DNA from: Phascolarctobacterium sp. ET69
GTDB lineage: Bacteria > Bacillota > Negativicutes > Acidaminococcales > Acidaminococcaceae
Assembly: GCF_023336935.1 (NCBI RefSeq)
Contig: NZ_JAMBLR010000002.1
Span: forward strand, 372,001 to 436,000
DNA length: 64,000 nucleotides
Direction: 5' to 3'
In this document: positions 20,712 to 28,189 of the stretch, piece by piece
How positions within the stretch are numbered: the stretch's first letter is position 1
Layout: every line of letters begins with the position of its first letter
Position numbers and translations under genes: made by a program
The notes under the pieces: generated by a model
The model's input: the letters and a program-made list of their open reading frames with translations, nothing else
The model's database searches: none
What the model was told of the DNA's origin: nothing

Positions 20712-21569
20712 TTGAATAATGACATCCATATAGTTTTGGACAGCATTGCTTCCGCCGCGGAAACGCCGCTGGCGCATGACGCACGCTGCCATATTTTGCA
20801 GCTTATTTTCCGCCATAAAGCGGTTGAGTGGCGCGATGGCGAAAAAACGCCGGAAGAAATGTTTAAAATGGTGAAGGAAAGCGGCGAACTGCCGAAAACT
20901 TCGCAGCCGCCGGTTGGCGAGTTTTTGGATTTGTTTACGAGCCTTGCCGAAGAAGGAAAGAAAGTTATAGGTATTTTTGTAGACAGCGTTTTAAGCGGAA
21001 CTTACCATACCGCCTGCATGGCAGCGCGGCAGGTAATGCAGGAAATTCCCGGTGCCGATATCCGCATTTTCGACAGCCTTACGGCGGCAACGCCCATCAG
21101 CGCACTGGCGCTTGATATTTTGAAAAAGGCCGATGAAGGCGCCGGTATGGATGAACTGGAAGCGTTTATTAACGGCGCTGTTGCACGCACGGAAACCTGT
21201 TTTTCGGTAAATACGCTGGAATATTTGCAGAAGGGCGGGCGCATAGGTGCTGTTGGCGCGCTGCTTGGAAGCCTTTTGGGCATACGCCCGGTAATAACTT
21301 TGGATAAGGAAGGCAAACTTGTTGTTGCCGCCAAATGCCGTACCCGCAGCAAGGTGCTTAACACAATGCTTGAAATTTCTTCTTCGCACGGAGAGCTTGA
21401 AAGAATCTGCATTGCCCATGAAGGCGCGGAAAAAGATGCCGAATATCTTTACGGAGAAATGACTAAGCGTTATCCCGGTGTGCCGGTACTGATGACGGGC
21501 ATCGGTGCTGTTTTGGCCACCCATTTGGGGCCCGGTTGCATTGGGCTTTTTGTACGTACCAAAGAATAA
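20712..21569 (+). CDS. DegV family fatty-acid-binding protein (FakB-like)
   Basis: A cytosolic two-domain DegV protein. The proteins of this family hold an acyl chain and present it to the kinase FakA. Visible family features: an N-terminal IHIVLDSIAS strand-turn, TSQPPVGEF, SGTYHTA around residue 95, the FDSLTAA segment, and ETCFSVNTLEYLQKGGRIG, the conserved substrate-lid motif. I place the start at TTG 20712: an AGGAGG lies 8 bp upstream and the conserved first strand begins at that point. The frame is open further upstream to 20643, but those residues do not resemble DegV. The fakA gene follows 58 bp downstream in the same direction, supporting a FakAB system for phosphorylating exogenous fatty acids. 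The lipid specificity is not readable. Confidence 0.87.
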   Translation: MNNDIHIVLDSIASAAETPLAHDARCHILQLIFRHKAVEWRDGEKTPEEMFKMVKESGELPKTSQPPVGEFLDLFTSLAEEGKKVIGIFVDSVLSGTYHTACMAARQVMQEIPGADIRIFDSLTAATPISALALDILKKADEGAGMDELEAFINGAVARTETCFSVNTLEYLQKGGRIGAVGALLGSLLGIRPVITLDKEGKLVVAAKCRTRSKVLNTMLEISSSHGELERICIAHEGAEKDAEYLYGEMTKRYPGVPVLMTGIGAVLATHLGPGCIGLFVRTKE

Positions 21570-21627
21570 ATCCGGCGCGGCCGGAAAATAAAAAGGCAGG
21601 GCTATCTGCCATAATCAAGGAGTGAAG

Positions 21628-23259
21628 ATGAACTTAACACAGACGGCTGTAATTAACGGCCACGATATAAAAAACATGCTGCTGGGCGCTTATGCGGCTT
21701 TTGCCGCCGGTTACCGGCAGATTGACGAATTAAATGTGTTCCCGGTGCCTGACGGCGATACCGGGACGAATATGATGCGCACCATGGAAGCGGTGCACCG
21801 TGCACTTTTGCCGCTTGATACGAATTCTGCGGCGGAGGTTGGCGCAGCGGCTGCCAAAAGTGCCATTATGGGCGCGCGCGGCAACAGCGGCGTAATACTT
21901 TCACAGCTTCTGCGCGGCATTGGGCGCGGGCTGGCAGGCAAAGCGCGCGTTACAGGCAACGAGCTTGGCAAGGCCTTTCAGTTTGGCATTTTATATGCCT
22001 ACCGCAGCGTTGCCAAACCTGTGGAAGGCACCATTTTAACGGTGGCGCGCGGCATAGCCAAAGAGGCTTACCACGCAGTGCGCCGCGGTGAGGACTTTAC
22101 CGAAATTTTGACCGAAGCCATTGCCGGCGGCAAAAAAGAACTGGCACGCACGCCGGAGCTTTTGCCCGCTTTAAAAGCAGCCGGTGTTGTTGATGCCGGC
22201 GGCCAGGGCCTGATTGTATTTTTGCAGGGCTGCTTAAACGGCCTTCTGGGCAAAAACTTGCCGGAGGAAGATGAGCAGCACATATCCGTTAATAAAATTG
22301 CCGCCCTGCCGGCAGAAGAAGTTGACTTAACCAATCCGTACTGCACGGAATTTATTGTAAAAAATACGGCAGTGGATGATAAAACCGTGCGCGCTGCGTT
22401 AGCGCCGTTAGGCAATTCGCTTATTGTAGCGGCAATGGATGACGTGGTAAAAGTACATATCCATACCGCTAACCCGGGCGCTGTTTTGCAGCAGGCACTT
22501 GAATGGGGCACGCTGCACGATATTAAAATTGACAATATGGCAGAGCAGCACGAACACCGTGTATTCAATGTGGCGGCAGTGCAGCAGACGGCACCCAAAA
22601 AAGAAGGCATTGGCCTTGTAAGCGTGGCGGCAGGCAGCGGCATTGCGCAAATTATGCTGGCGCAGGGTGTCGATGAAATCATCAGCGGCGGGCAGAGTAT
22701 GAACCCGCCTGTGGAAGAATTTGTACACGCCATTGAAAACGGCGCTTACAGCAAATATATTATTCTGCCAAACAATAAAAACATTGTGCTGGCAGCGCAG
22801 CAGGCGCAAAAACTGCTTGGCGCAGACCGTGTAAGCTATGTGCCGACCATTAATCTGGCGCAGGGCATTGCCGCAGTTCTGGCGTTTGATTCTTCGCAGA
22901 CGATGGAAGAAAACACAGCCGCCATGACTGAAGCGGCGCAGAGCGCACATTGCGCAGCAGTAAGCATTGCCGTGCGCGACAGCGTTGTTGGCGGGCTGCC
23001 CATTATTAAGGGCGATTATATCGGCTTGTTGGAAAATAAAATAGTCTGCACAGGCTCAGGCTTAAACGAAGCAGCTGTAGGCGCGGTGCAGAAAGCCGGT
23101 ACGGACTGGGAACTTTTAACCCTGTACTACGGCAGCGATATTTCCGAAAACGAAGCGCAAAGCGCAGCGGCAGAACTTGAAAAGCTGTGCCCTGGCGCAG
23201 AAGTGCAGGTGCTTGAAGGCGCGCAGCCTTTATACCCGCTGATTATAACTTTGGAATAG
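21628..23259 (+). CDS. fakA: Fatty acid kinase FakA (DAK2/DhaL-type, YloV family)
   Basis: A 543-residue cytosolic kinase. The N-terminal DhaL/DAK2 domain (residues ~1-200) contains NVFPVPDGDTGTNM with the metal-binding aspartates D42 and D44, and GARGNSGVILSQLLRG. The middle (residues ~230-290) and C-terminal DegV-like parts (TAPKKEGIGLVSVAAGSGI, residues ~315 on) match FakA/YloV, whose usual length is 540-560. FakA phosphorylates a fatty acid bound to FakB, feeding PlsX/PlsY phospholipid synthesis. ATG 21628 is chosen because AAGGAG ends 5 bp upstream; a GTG six bases earlier overlaps that site. The adjacent upstream DegV gene is the expected partner. Confidence 0.93.
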   Translation: MNLTQTAVINGHDIKNMLLGAYAAFAAGYRQIDELNVFPVPDGDTGTNMMRTMEAVHRALLPLDTNSAAEVGAAAAKSAIMGARGNSGVILSQLLRGIGRGLAGKARVTGNELGKAFQFGILYAYRSVAKPVEGTILTVARGIAKEAYHAVRRGEDFTEILTEAIAGGKKELARTPELLPALKAAGVVDAGGQGLIVFLQGCLNGLLGKNLPEEDEQHISVNKIAALPAEEVDLTNPYCTEFIVKNTAVDDKTVRAALAPLGNSLIVAAMDDVVKVHIHTANPGAVLQQALEWGTLHDIKIDNMAEQHEHRVFNVAAVQQTAPKKEGIGLVSVAAGSGIAQIMLAQGVDEIISGGQSMNPPVEEFVHAIENGAYSKYIILPNNKNIVLAAQQAQKLLGADRVSYVPTINLAQGIAAVLAFDSSQTMEENTAAMTEAAQSAHCAAVSIAVRDSVVGGLPIIKGDYIGLLENKIVCTGSGLNEAAVGAVQKAGTDWELLTLYYGSDISENEAQSAAAELEKLCPGAEVQVLEGAQPLYPLIITLE

Positions 23260-23268
23260 CATAAAATT

Positions 23269-23298
23269 AAGGCATGCAGGCCGCATGCCTTTTGTTTT
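23269..23298 (+). terminator. Terminator/attenuator between fakA and split lysO
   Basis: GGCATGC pairs perfectly with GCATGCC across a 5-nt loop, flanked by AA and followed by TTTTGTTTT. The ribosome site GGAGGGG of the next gene begins immediately after the T tract, so the element can act as terminator of fakA or as an attenuator for lysO. Confidence 0.8.
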
Positions 23299-23309
23299 GG
23301 AGGGGACTT

Positions 23310-23600
23310 ATGCAGGAAATCATGCTGGCGATTGTCCTCGGCATTGCCGTGGGGCTCGCTAATTTGCTGAGTTATAAAATAAAATTTTATTTAAGTAAAC
23401 TTTCTACGCTGTGCCTGTGTAGCATGCTGTTTTGCCTTGGCGCAAAAATCGGCTGTGATGATGCGCTGCTGGCAAAACTGGGCACACTCGGCGTTCAGGC
23501 CGGAGCCATTGCTTTTGGCGCGGTTTGCGGCAGCATACTTTTTTTATCTGCCGCCATTAAACTGCTGGCGCGCCCGGCAGATACAGAGGAGGGCGAGTAA
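23310..23600 (+). CDS. LysO family transporter, N-terminal half (DUF340)
   Basis: A 96-residue membrane protein with three predicted transmembrane segments (residues ~3-20, 33-50, 63-85). It corresponds to the N-terminal part of LysO (YbjE), the lysine exporter, which is about 300 residues in E. coli; in many Firmicutes it is split into a ~95- and a ~200-residue protein. The start at 23310 follows GGAGGGG by 4-5 bases; an in-frame ATG at 23274 lies inside the upstream terminator stem and is unlikely. The stop overlaps the start of the second half (TAATG), so the two are translationally coupled and probably form one exporter. Confidence 0.82.
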   Translation: MQEIMLAIVLGIAVGLANLLSYKIKFYLSKLSTLCLCSMLFCLGAKIGCDDALLAKLGTLGVQAGAIAFGAVCGSILFLSAAIKLLARPADTEEGE

Positions 23601-24199
23601 TGCTTAGTGTTGCCGTTTCTCTCGTGGGCGGGCTGCTTTTTGGTTATTTGTTTTTAGATACGGGCGTTAAAGACACGCTGGATTTAATTTTAATGTCGGC
23701 GCTGGACGTAATGATTTTTATTGCCGGTATCGAAATCGGCAGCAACCGCGGCATTTTAAAACGCATCTGCAACCTGCACAGCGCGCTGCTGGCGCTTGCC
23801 ATACCTTTGGCGGTAGCCTGCGGCAGCATTTGCGGCGCACTGCTTTTGGGGCATATTGCCGGGCTGAGCGCGTATGATTCGCTGCTTGTCGGCGGCGGGC
23901 TTGGATGGTACAGTTTTTCTTCGGTTGTTATCAGCGCCATGTATAGTACAGAAATTGGTACAGTAGCGTTTTTGGCAAATATGATGCGCGAAATTTCCGG
24001 TTTCTTTTTAATACCGCTTTTGGTGCGCGTGCATAAATTTCTGGCGCTTGGCCCCAGCGGTGCGGCTACTATGGACAGCGGGCTGCCGGTAGTAATAAAA
24101 TATACCAACCTGCATGTCGGGATGTACTCTTTCATCAACGGGTTGGTGCTTACCCTCATTGTGCCGGTACTTATTTCGTGGCTGTTGAGTTTAAGGTGA
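23600..24199 (+). CDS. lysO: LysO family transporter, C-terminal half (lysine exporter-like)
   Basis: A 199-residue membrane protein with about five to six hydrophobic segments, matching the C-terminal part of LysO/YbjE. The conserved core is GGGLGWYSFSSVVIS and FLANMMREISGFFLIP, with family-typical charged residues inside the membrane and a final GMYSFINGLVLTLIVPVLI. It begins inside the stop codon of the N-terminal half. Together they equal the length of full LysO. The known role of LysO is export of L-lysine or its toxic analogues; the exact substrate here is inferred from the family. Confidence 0.85.
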   Translation: MLSVAVSLVGGLLFGYLFLDTGVKDTLDLILMSALDVMIFIAGIEIGSNRGILKRICNLHSALLALAIPLAVACGSICGALLLGHIAGLSAYDSLLVGGGLGWYSFSSVVISAMYSTEIGTVAFLANMMREISGFFLIPLLVRVHKFLALGPSGAATMDSGLPVVIKYTNLHVGMYSFINGLVLTLIVPVLISWLLSLR

Positions 24200-24224
24200 A
24201 AAATATCGTCAATATATAAAACAA

Positions 24225-24262
24225 AACCTGCCTTGCGCAAAAACGCCCGGCAGGTTATTTTA
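24225..24262 (+). terminator. Bidirectional terminator, copy 1 of a duplicated element
   Basis: AACCTGCC pairs with GGCAGGTT over a 16-nt loop and is followed by T-rich sequence on both strands. A 32-bp stretch (24225-24256) recurs at 25157-25188 with a single mismatch. The two copies bracket the DUF4274-like gene. Confidence 0.85.
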
Positions 24263-24303
24263 TGTTTGTAACCGATTATACAGTTGTAATTTGTACTGCT
24301 CTT

Positions 24304-24900
24304 TTATATTAGCAAAGTGTTTGCACTGTTGCAGCGATGCAAAAATGCTGCTGGCACATGGCAATATGGCTCCCGAGTGAAATCAAGATTAGCGGGTTGT
24401 TCATCAACTAACTCTCCATTCCACTCAAGTCCGGTTTTGAAAGCGTTTGCAGCAGCCTTTGCTTCCATTTTTGTTAATAGCAATGCCGCATCCCGGTTTA
24501 TATCTTCCTCACTGCACTTTGATGGGCTGCCGTATTTGTCGTAATAATAAGTTGGGCCGCAAAGCCAGTAGACCATTTTAGCAGTAACTATATCACAAGC
24601 GGGATTCATTACAATTTGTTCAACTGTAAACATTCCATCATCATAATTATAATCTGCAATCATGTAGTGGAGTTCTTCAGCGGATGTGATATGAGAAAAT
24701 AATTCTGCAATTTCCTTTTTGTAAGCTTCAAAACCTATTTCTCTTTGACGGCAGAATCCTTTGTAAAATTCTTCTTCCTCACAGCCCTCCATTTCATCGT
24801 CAAACTCATCTTGTTCCATGTCTAAATAATAGTCATCTCCAGCACAAGACGCACGTTCCATAAGAATATCAAGTTCTTTTTTTCTTTCTTCTGACAGCAT
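24304..24900 (-). CDS. DUF4274-like protein
   Basis: A 198-residue, very acidic cytosolic protein. The N-terminal third is helical and rich in Asp/Glu (EQDEFDDEMEGCEEEEF). The middle (TSAEELHYMIADYNYDDG followed by PACDIVTAKMVYWLCG, residues ~85-125) matches the pattern of DUF4274, a small domain with a YNxDDG motif found in orphan genes and often near toxin or immunity genes. The start is ATG 24900 with AAGGAGG upstream; a longer frame to 24930 lacks a ribosome site. The gene is more A+T-rich than its neighbours and sits between two near-identical terminators, which suggests later insertion between lysO and tex. Function unknown. Confidence 0.65.
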   Translation of the reverse strand: MLSEERKKELDILMERASCAGDDYYLDMEQDEFDDEMEGCEEEEFYKGFCRQREIGFEAYKKEIAELFSHITSAEELHYMIADYNYDDGMFTVEQIVMNPACDIVTAKMVYWLCGPTYYYDKYGSPSKCSEEDINRDAALLLTKMEAKAAANAFKTGLEWNGELVDEQPANLDFTREPYCHVPAAFLHRCNSANTLLI

Positions 24901-24930
24901 GATAATATCCTCCTTATCTAATAAATACAT

Positions 24931-25156
24931 TGAATTGAGGTTTATTATTCTAATTATATTTTAACATAAATAATTAAGAAAAATTTTAATGTGGTATATG
25001 AATTATCAAAAATTATTAAATTTACATAGGCATCATAAGGCTGTTATAAAACTAAAATTGGCTTTGTATAAAAAGTAACAGCAGTAAAAACTAACTTAAT
25101 AAATAACAAACTTAATTATAATTAAAAACGTAAATATAATCATATACAAACAAAAT
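24931..25156. other. A+T-rich gap without a recognised gene
   Basis: About 225 bp of A+T-rich sequence between the DUF4274-like gene and the second terminator copy. An ATTATA at 24953-24958 (TATAAT on the minus strand) could be the -10 of the DUF4274-like gene. No other structure was seen. Confidence 0.4.
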
Positions 25157-25197
25157 AACCTGCCTTGCGAAAAAACGCCCGGCAGGTTGTTTTATTT
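25157..25197 (-). terminator. Bidirectional terminator of tex, copy 2 of the duplicated element
   Basis: The same 32-bp hairpin as at 24225, one mismatch, 19 bp after the tex stop codon. Runs of T follow the stem on both strands. Confidence 0.85.
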
Positions 25198-25215
25198 CTG
25201 CTGTAAGCAGGATAT

Positions 25216-27381
25216 TTAATTTTTATTTCGTGCCGCTGCACGTTTTAAACTTAAGCCTATTCTATTGCGCGCTTCGTCGATGCTGATAATTTCCGCTTCT
25301 ACAATATCGCCGACGGCAACAACGTCAAGCGGATGGCGGAAACGTTTATCAGACAGTTCGCTGCGGTGCGCAAAACCGCTGGTTTTTAAGCCTATATCTA
25401 TAAAGGCGCCAAAGTCTACCACGTTCTGCACGCGCCCTTTAACAATGCTGCCAATGGCAAGGTCACTTAATTTGGCAACGTGTTTGCGTGTTAAGGGCGG
25501 CGGTGTGTCCTCGCGCGGGTCGCGCCCGGGGCGTGCCAGTGCTGCCAAAATATCCGTAACGGTGGGCAGCCCGGCAGCAAGCGTTTTGGCTATCTGTTCA
25601 GCATCGGCGTTTGCGGCGGCGTGTTGCAATTCTGCGCCGGTGCAGTCCTTTAAGCTAAAGCCCAAAAGTTTAATAATTTCTTCCGTCAGCTTGTAGCTTT
25701 CCGGGTGTACGCTGGTGTTGTCAAGCGGGTTTTGTGCGCTTGCAATGCGTAAAAAGCCTGCGCACTGCGTAAAGGCGGCGGGGCCAAGCCTGCTTACTTT
25801 TAAAAGTTCTTTGCGGGCGGTAAAGCTGCCGTGTTCATCGCGCCAGGCAATAATGTTTTTGGCAACGGTGGGCGAAACGCCTGCTACATAGCTTAAAAGT
25901 GCGGGTGAGGCTGTGTTAAGTTCCACACCAACGTGGTTAACGCAGCTTTCCACAACGCCGGTGAGTGTTTCGGCCAGTTCTTTCTGGTTAACGTCGTGCT
26001 GGTACTGCCCTACGCCAATGGCTTTCGGTTCAATTTTTACAAGCTCAGCCAGCGGGTCCTGCACGCGGCGTGCTATGGAAACCGCGCCGCGCAGCGAAAC
26101 GTCAAGTTCCGGCAGTTCTTCGCGCGCCAGTTTGGAGGCGGAATACACGGAAGCCCCTGCTTCGCTGACAATGGTATAGGCAATGTTAAGCCGGTGTTTT
26201 TCAATCATCTGCGAGGTAAATTCTTCTGTTTCGTAAGAAGCTGTGCCGTTGCCGATAGCAACAAGCGTTACGCCGTAAGTGTTTACAAGGTTTAAAAAGC
26301 CTGCTTCGGCCTGAGCCCTTTGTTTTTCGCTGCCGGTAATGTATAAAGCAGCGGTGGCCAGTGTTTTGCCCTGCGGGCTGATGACAGCCGCTTTGCAGCC
26401 GGTACGGTAGCCGGGGTCAAGCCCGAGCACGGTATGCCCGGCAACAGGCTGCTGCAATAACAGCTGGCGCAGATTGGCCGCAAAAATGCTGATGGCCTGT
26501 TTTTCGGCCTTTTCGGTAAGTTCGTTTCTTATTTCACGCTCCAGCGAAGGGAAAATAAGGCGTTTGTAGCTGTCGGCAAGTGCCGCTGTGTACATTTCTG
26601 TCCATACGGTGTGTTGCTGTATTTTAAGTTTGCGCGCCAGTTTTTCGGTCATAATTTCGGCGGGGTATTTAAGGCTTACTTTGAGCAGCCCTTTGTTTTC
26701 GCCGCGGTTCAGTGCCAAAATGCGGTGCGGCGGCAGGCGGTGTACGGGTTCGGCATAATCCGTGTACATTAAAAAGTCTTTGGCTTCTGTTTCGTCTGTG
26801 CCAAGCGCCGATGCAAGCTCTGCGTTCTTCCACAGTTCGCGGCGTATAAAATCGCGCACGGTGGCGTTATCCGAGATGTTTTCGGCAACGATGTCCATTG
26901 CTCCCTGCCACGCTTCTTCGGCGCTGTTTACGCCTTTTTCCGCATCAATATGCAGTGCGGCAAGTTTTTCAAGCGGCAGCGGCGGCTGTACCTGCTGCGT
27001 TATAAGTTCTGCCAGCGGCTCCAGACCTTTTTCGCGGGCTATCTGAGCGCGGGTGCGCTTTTTATGGCGGTAGGGCAGGTATAAATCCTCAAGCTCCTGC
27101 ATTTTTACTGCGGCGTAAATCTGCGTTTTAAGTTCCGGCGTCAGTTTTTCCTGCGCTTCAATGGCGGCAAGTATTTCCGCACGGCGTTCTTCCAGCTGGC
27201 GCAGGTATTTGGCCCGTTCTTCAATGCTGCGCAGCGCTTCTTCGTCCAAAGTGCCGGTGGCTTCTTTGCGGTAGCGCGCAATAAAGGGTATAGTGTTGCC
27301 GCCGTCCAAAAGTTCCAGTGCGGCGTGTACCTGCTGCGGTTTTACTTTCAGCTCGGCTGCTATAATTTGTTCAATAGTCAT
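25216..27381 (-). CDS. tex: Tex family RNA-binding transcription accessory protein
   Basis: A 721-residue cytosolic protein with the full Tex layout: helical N-terminal part with NTIPFIARYRKEATGTLDEEAL near residues 29-50 and LEDLYLPYRHKKRTRA near 95-110; a YqgF/RNase H-like domain beginning VLGLDPGYRTGCK (~320); a helix-hairpin-helix region (LLSYVAGVSPTVAKNI, ~500); and a C-terminal S1 RNA-binding domain (GSIVKGRVQNVVDFGAFIDIG, ~645-715). Tex binds nucleic acid and the transcription machinery and affects transcription fidelity and stress survival. It starts ATG 27381 after GAGGTACGCC and is divergent from perR. Confidence 0.95.
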   Translation of the reverse strand: MTIEQIIAAELKVKPQQVHAALELLDGGNTIPFIARYRKEATGTLDEEALRSIEERAKYLRQLEERRAEILAAIEAQEKLTPELKTQIYAAVKMQELEDLYLPYRHKKRTRAQIAREKGLEPLAELITQQVQPPLPLEKLAALHIDAEKGVNSAEEAWQGAMDIVAENISDNATVRDFIRRELWKNAELASALGTDETEAKDFLMYTDYAEPVHRLPPHRILALNRGENKGLLKVSLKYPAEIMTEKLARKLKIQQHTVWTEMYTAALADSYKRLIFPSLEREIRNELTEKAEKQAISIFAANLRQLLLQQPVAGHTVLGLDPGYRTGCKAAVISPQGKTLATAALYITGSEKQRAQAEAGFLNLVNTYGVTLVAIGNGTASYETEEFTSQMIEKHRLNIAYTIVSEAGASVYSASKLAREELPELDVSLRGAVSIARRVQDPLAELVKIEPKAIGVGQYQHDVNQKELAETLTGVVESCVNHVGVELNTASPALLSYVAGVSPTVAKNIIAWRDEHGSFTARKELLKVSRLGPAAFTQCAGFLRIASAQNPLDNTSVHPESYKLTEEIIKLLGFSLKDCTGAELQHAAANADAEQIAKTLAAGLPTVTDILAALARPGRDPREDTPPPLTRKHVAKLSDLAIGSIVKGRVQNVVDFGAFIDIGLKTSGFAHRSELSDKRFRHPLDVVAVGDIVEAEIISIDEARNRIGLSLKRAAARNKN

Positions 27382-27483
27382 GGCGTACCTCGTTTTACAA
27401 AAATAATATTACTACATTCGCCGCGGTTAGAAAAAATCCTTGTGGCGTTTTAGTGAAATATTTTTGTCAACGGATAATGAATA

Positions 27484-27512
27484 TTGACAGAGAAAATCTT
27501 ATTTAATATAAT
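27484..27512 (+). promoter_or_regulatory. perR promoter, consensus sigma-A type
   Basis: TTGACA at 27484-27489 and TATAAT at 27507-27512 with a 17-bp spacer, both hexamers perfect. It lies 60 bp upstream of the perR start. Confidence 0.9.
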
Positions 27513-27520
27513 TATTAAAA
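27506..27520 (+). promoter_or_regulatory. Probable PerR box overlapping the perR -10
   Basis: ATATAATTATTAAAA matches the Bacillus PerR box TTATAATNATTATAA at 12 of 14 defined positions and covers the -10 hexamer. A regulator bound here would block its own promoter, implying autoregulation. Confidence 0.65.
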
Positions 27521-27571
27521 AGATTTATTAAGGCTGCATTGCTTTAAGGGCAATGCCGGAAGGAGGAGCTT

Positions 27572-27997
27572 ATGTTAACTAACAGCGAACTTACTGCTAT
27601 TTTGCGCGAAAACGGCTATAAAGTTACGCCGCAGCGCCTGGCTGTGTACGAAACGCTGGCAGCAACGCATGAACATCCCAGCGCTGAAATGCTGTACAAA
27701 ACGCTGCGCCCCAAATATCCTTCCATGAGTTTTGCTACCGTATATAAAACCGTGGAGATATTAAACAGGCTGCATGTCATCCAAATCATCAATACCGGTG
27801 AGGACAGCTTCCGCTATGATGCCGACATCAGCGATCATCACCATGTGCAGTGCACCTGCTGCGGCAAGGTAGAGGATTTGTTTAATGTTGATTACAGCGG
27901 TATTATGGCACAGGCCGAAAAAGAAAGCGGCTACAAATTAAGCGGGCACCAGTTCTATTTTTACGGGGTCTGCGAAAACTGCCGCAAAAAACACTGA
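27572..27997 (+). CDS. perR: Peroxide-responsive repressor PerR (Fur family)
   Basis: A 141-residue metal-dependent repressor. The winged-helix domain (residues ~1-80) contains YKVTPQRLAVYETL and SFATVYKTVEIL. All five residues of the Bacillus PerR regulatory metal site are present at a constant offset of two: H35, D83, H89, H91 and D102 (H37, D85, H91, H93, D104 in B. subtilis). The structural zinc cysteines C94, C97, C134 and C137 are likewise shifted by two. The aspartate at position 83 favours PerR over Fur. PerR senses hydrogen peroxide by iron-catalysed oxidation of the site histidines and controls oxidative-stress genes. A strong ribosome site (AAGGAGG) precedes ATG 27572. The PerR box in its own promoter supports the assignment. 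Confidence 0.88.
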   Translation: MLTNSELTAILRENGYKVTPQRLAVYETLAATHEHPSAEMLYKTLRPKYPSMSFATVYKTVEILNRLHVIQIINTGEDSFRYDADISDHHHVQCTCCGKVEDLFNVDYSGIMAQAEKESGYKLSGHQFYFYGVCENCRKKH

Positions 27998-28011
27998 TAT
28001 TGTTAAATAGT

Positions 28012-28050
28012 AAACACTTTTGGAAATTTATCCGAAAGTGTTTATTTTTT
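28012..28050 (+). terminator. Intrinsic terminator after perR
   Basis: AAACACTTT-GGA pairs with TCC-AAAGTGTTT across a short A/T loop, followed by a run of seven T residues. Confidence 0.85.
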
Positions 28051-28104
28051 TCTCCGGATTGCTTTATAAATTTGCAAAGTTTTGGTAAAATAATACACAA
28101 ATAA

Positions 28105-28130
28105 ATACAAATGTGCCATACAAATGTGCC
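28105..28130 (+). repeat. Perfect tandem repeat of 13 bp upstream of the DcuC-like gene
   Basis: ATACAAATGTGCC occurs twice head to tail (28105-28117, 28118-28130), 60 bp before the transporter start and about 15-20 bp after a TAAAAT that could be a -10. The spacing of about 1.2 helical turns would suit a regulator binding side by side. Confidence 0.7.
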
Positions 28131-28189
28131 GGTAAAGAAGGAGGGCAGCTTGTTTTTTAAAATTTATAATTTGTCTGGAGGAGATATTT

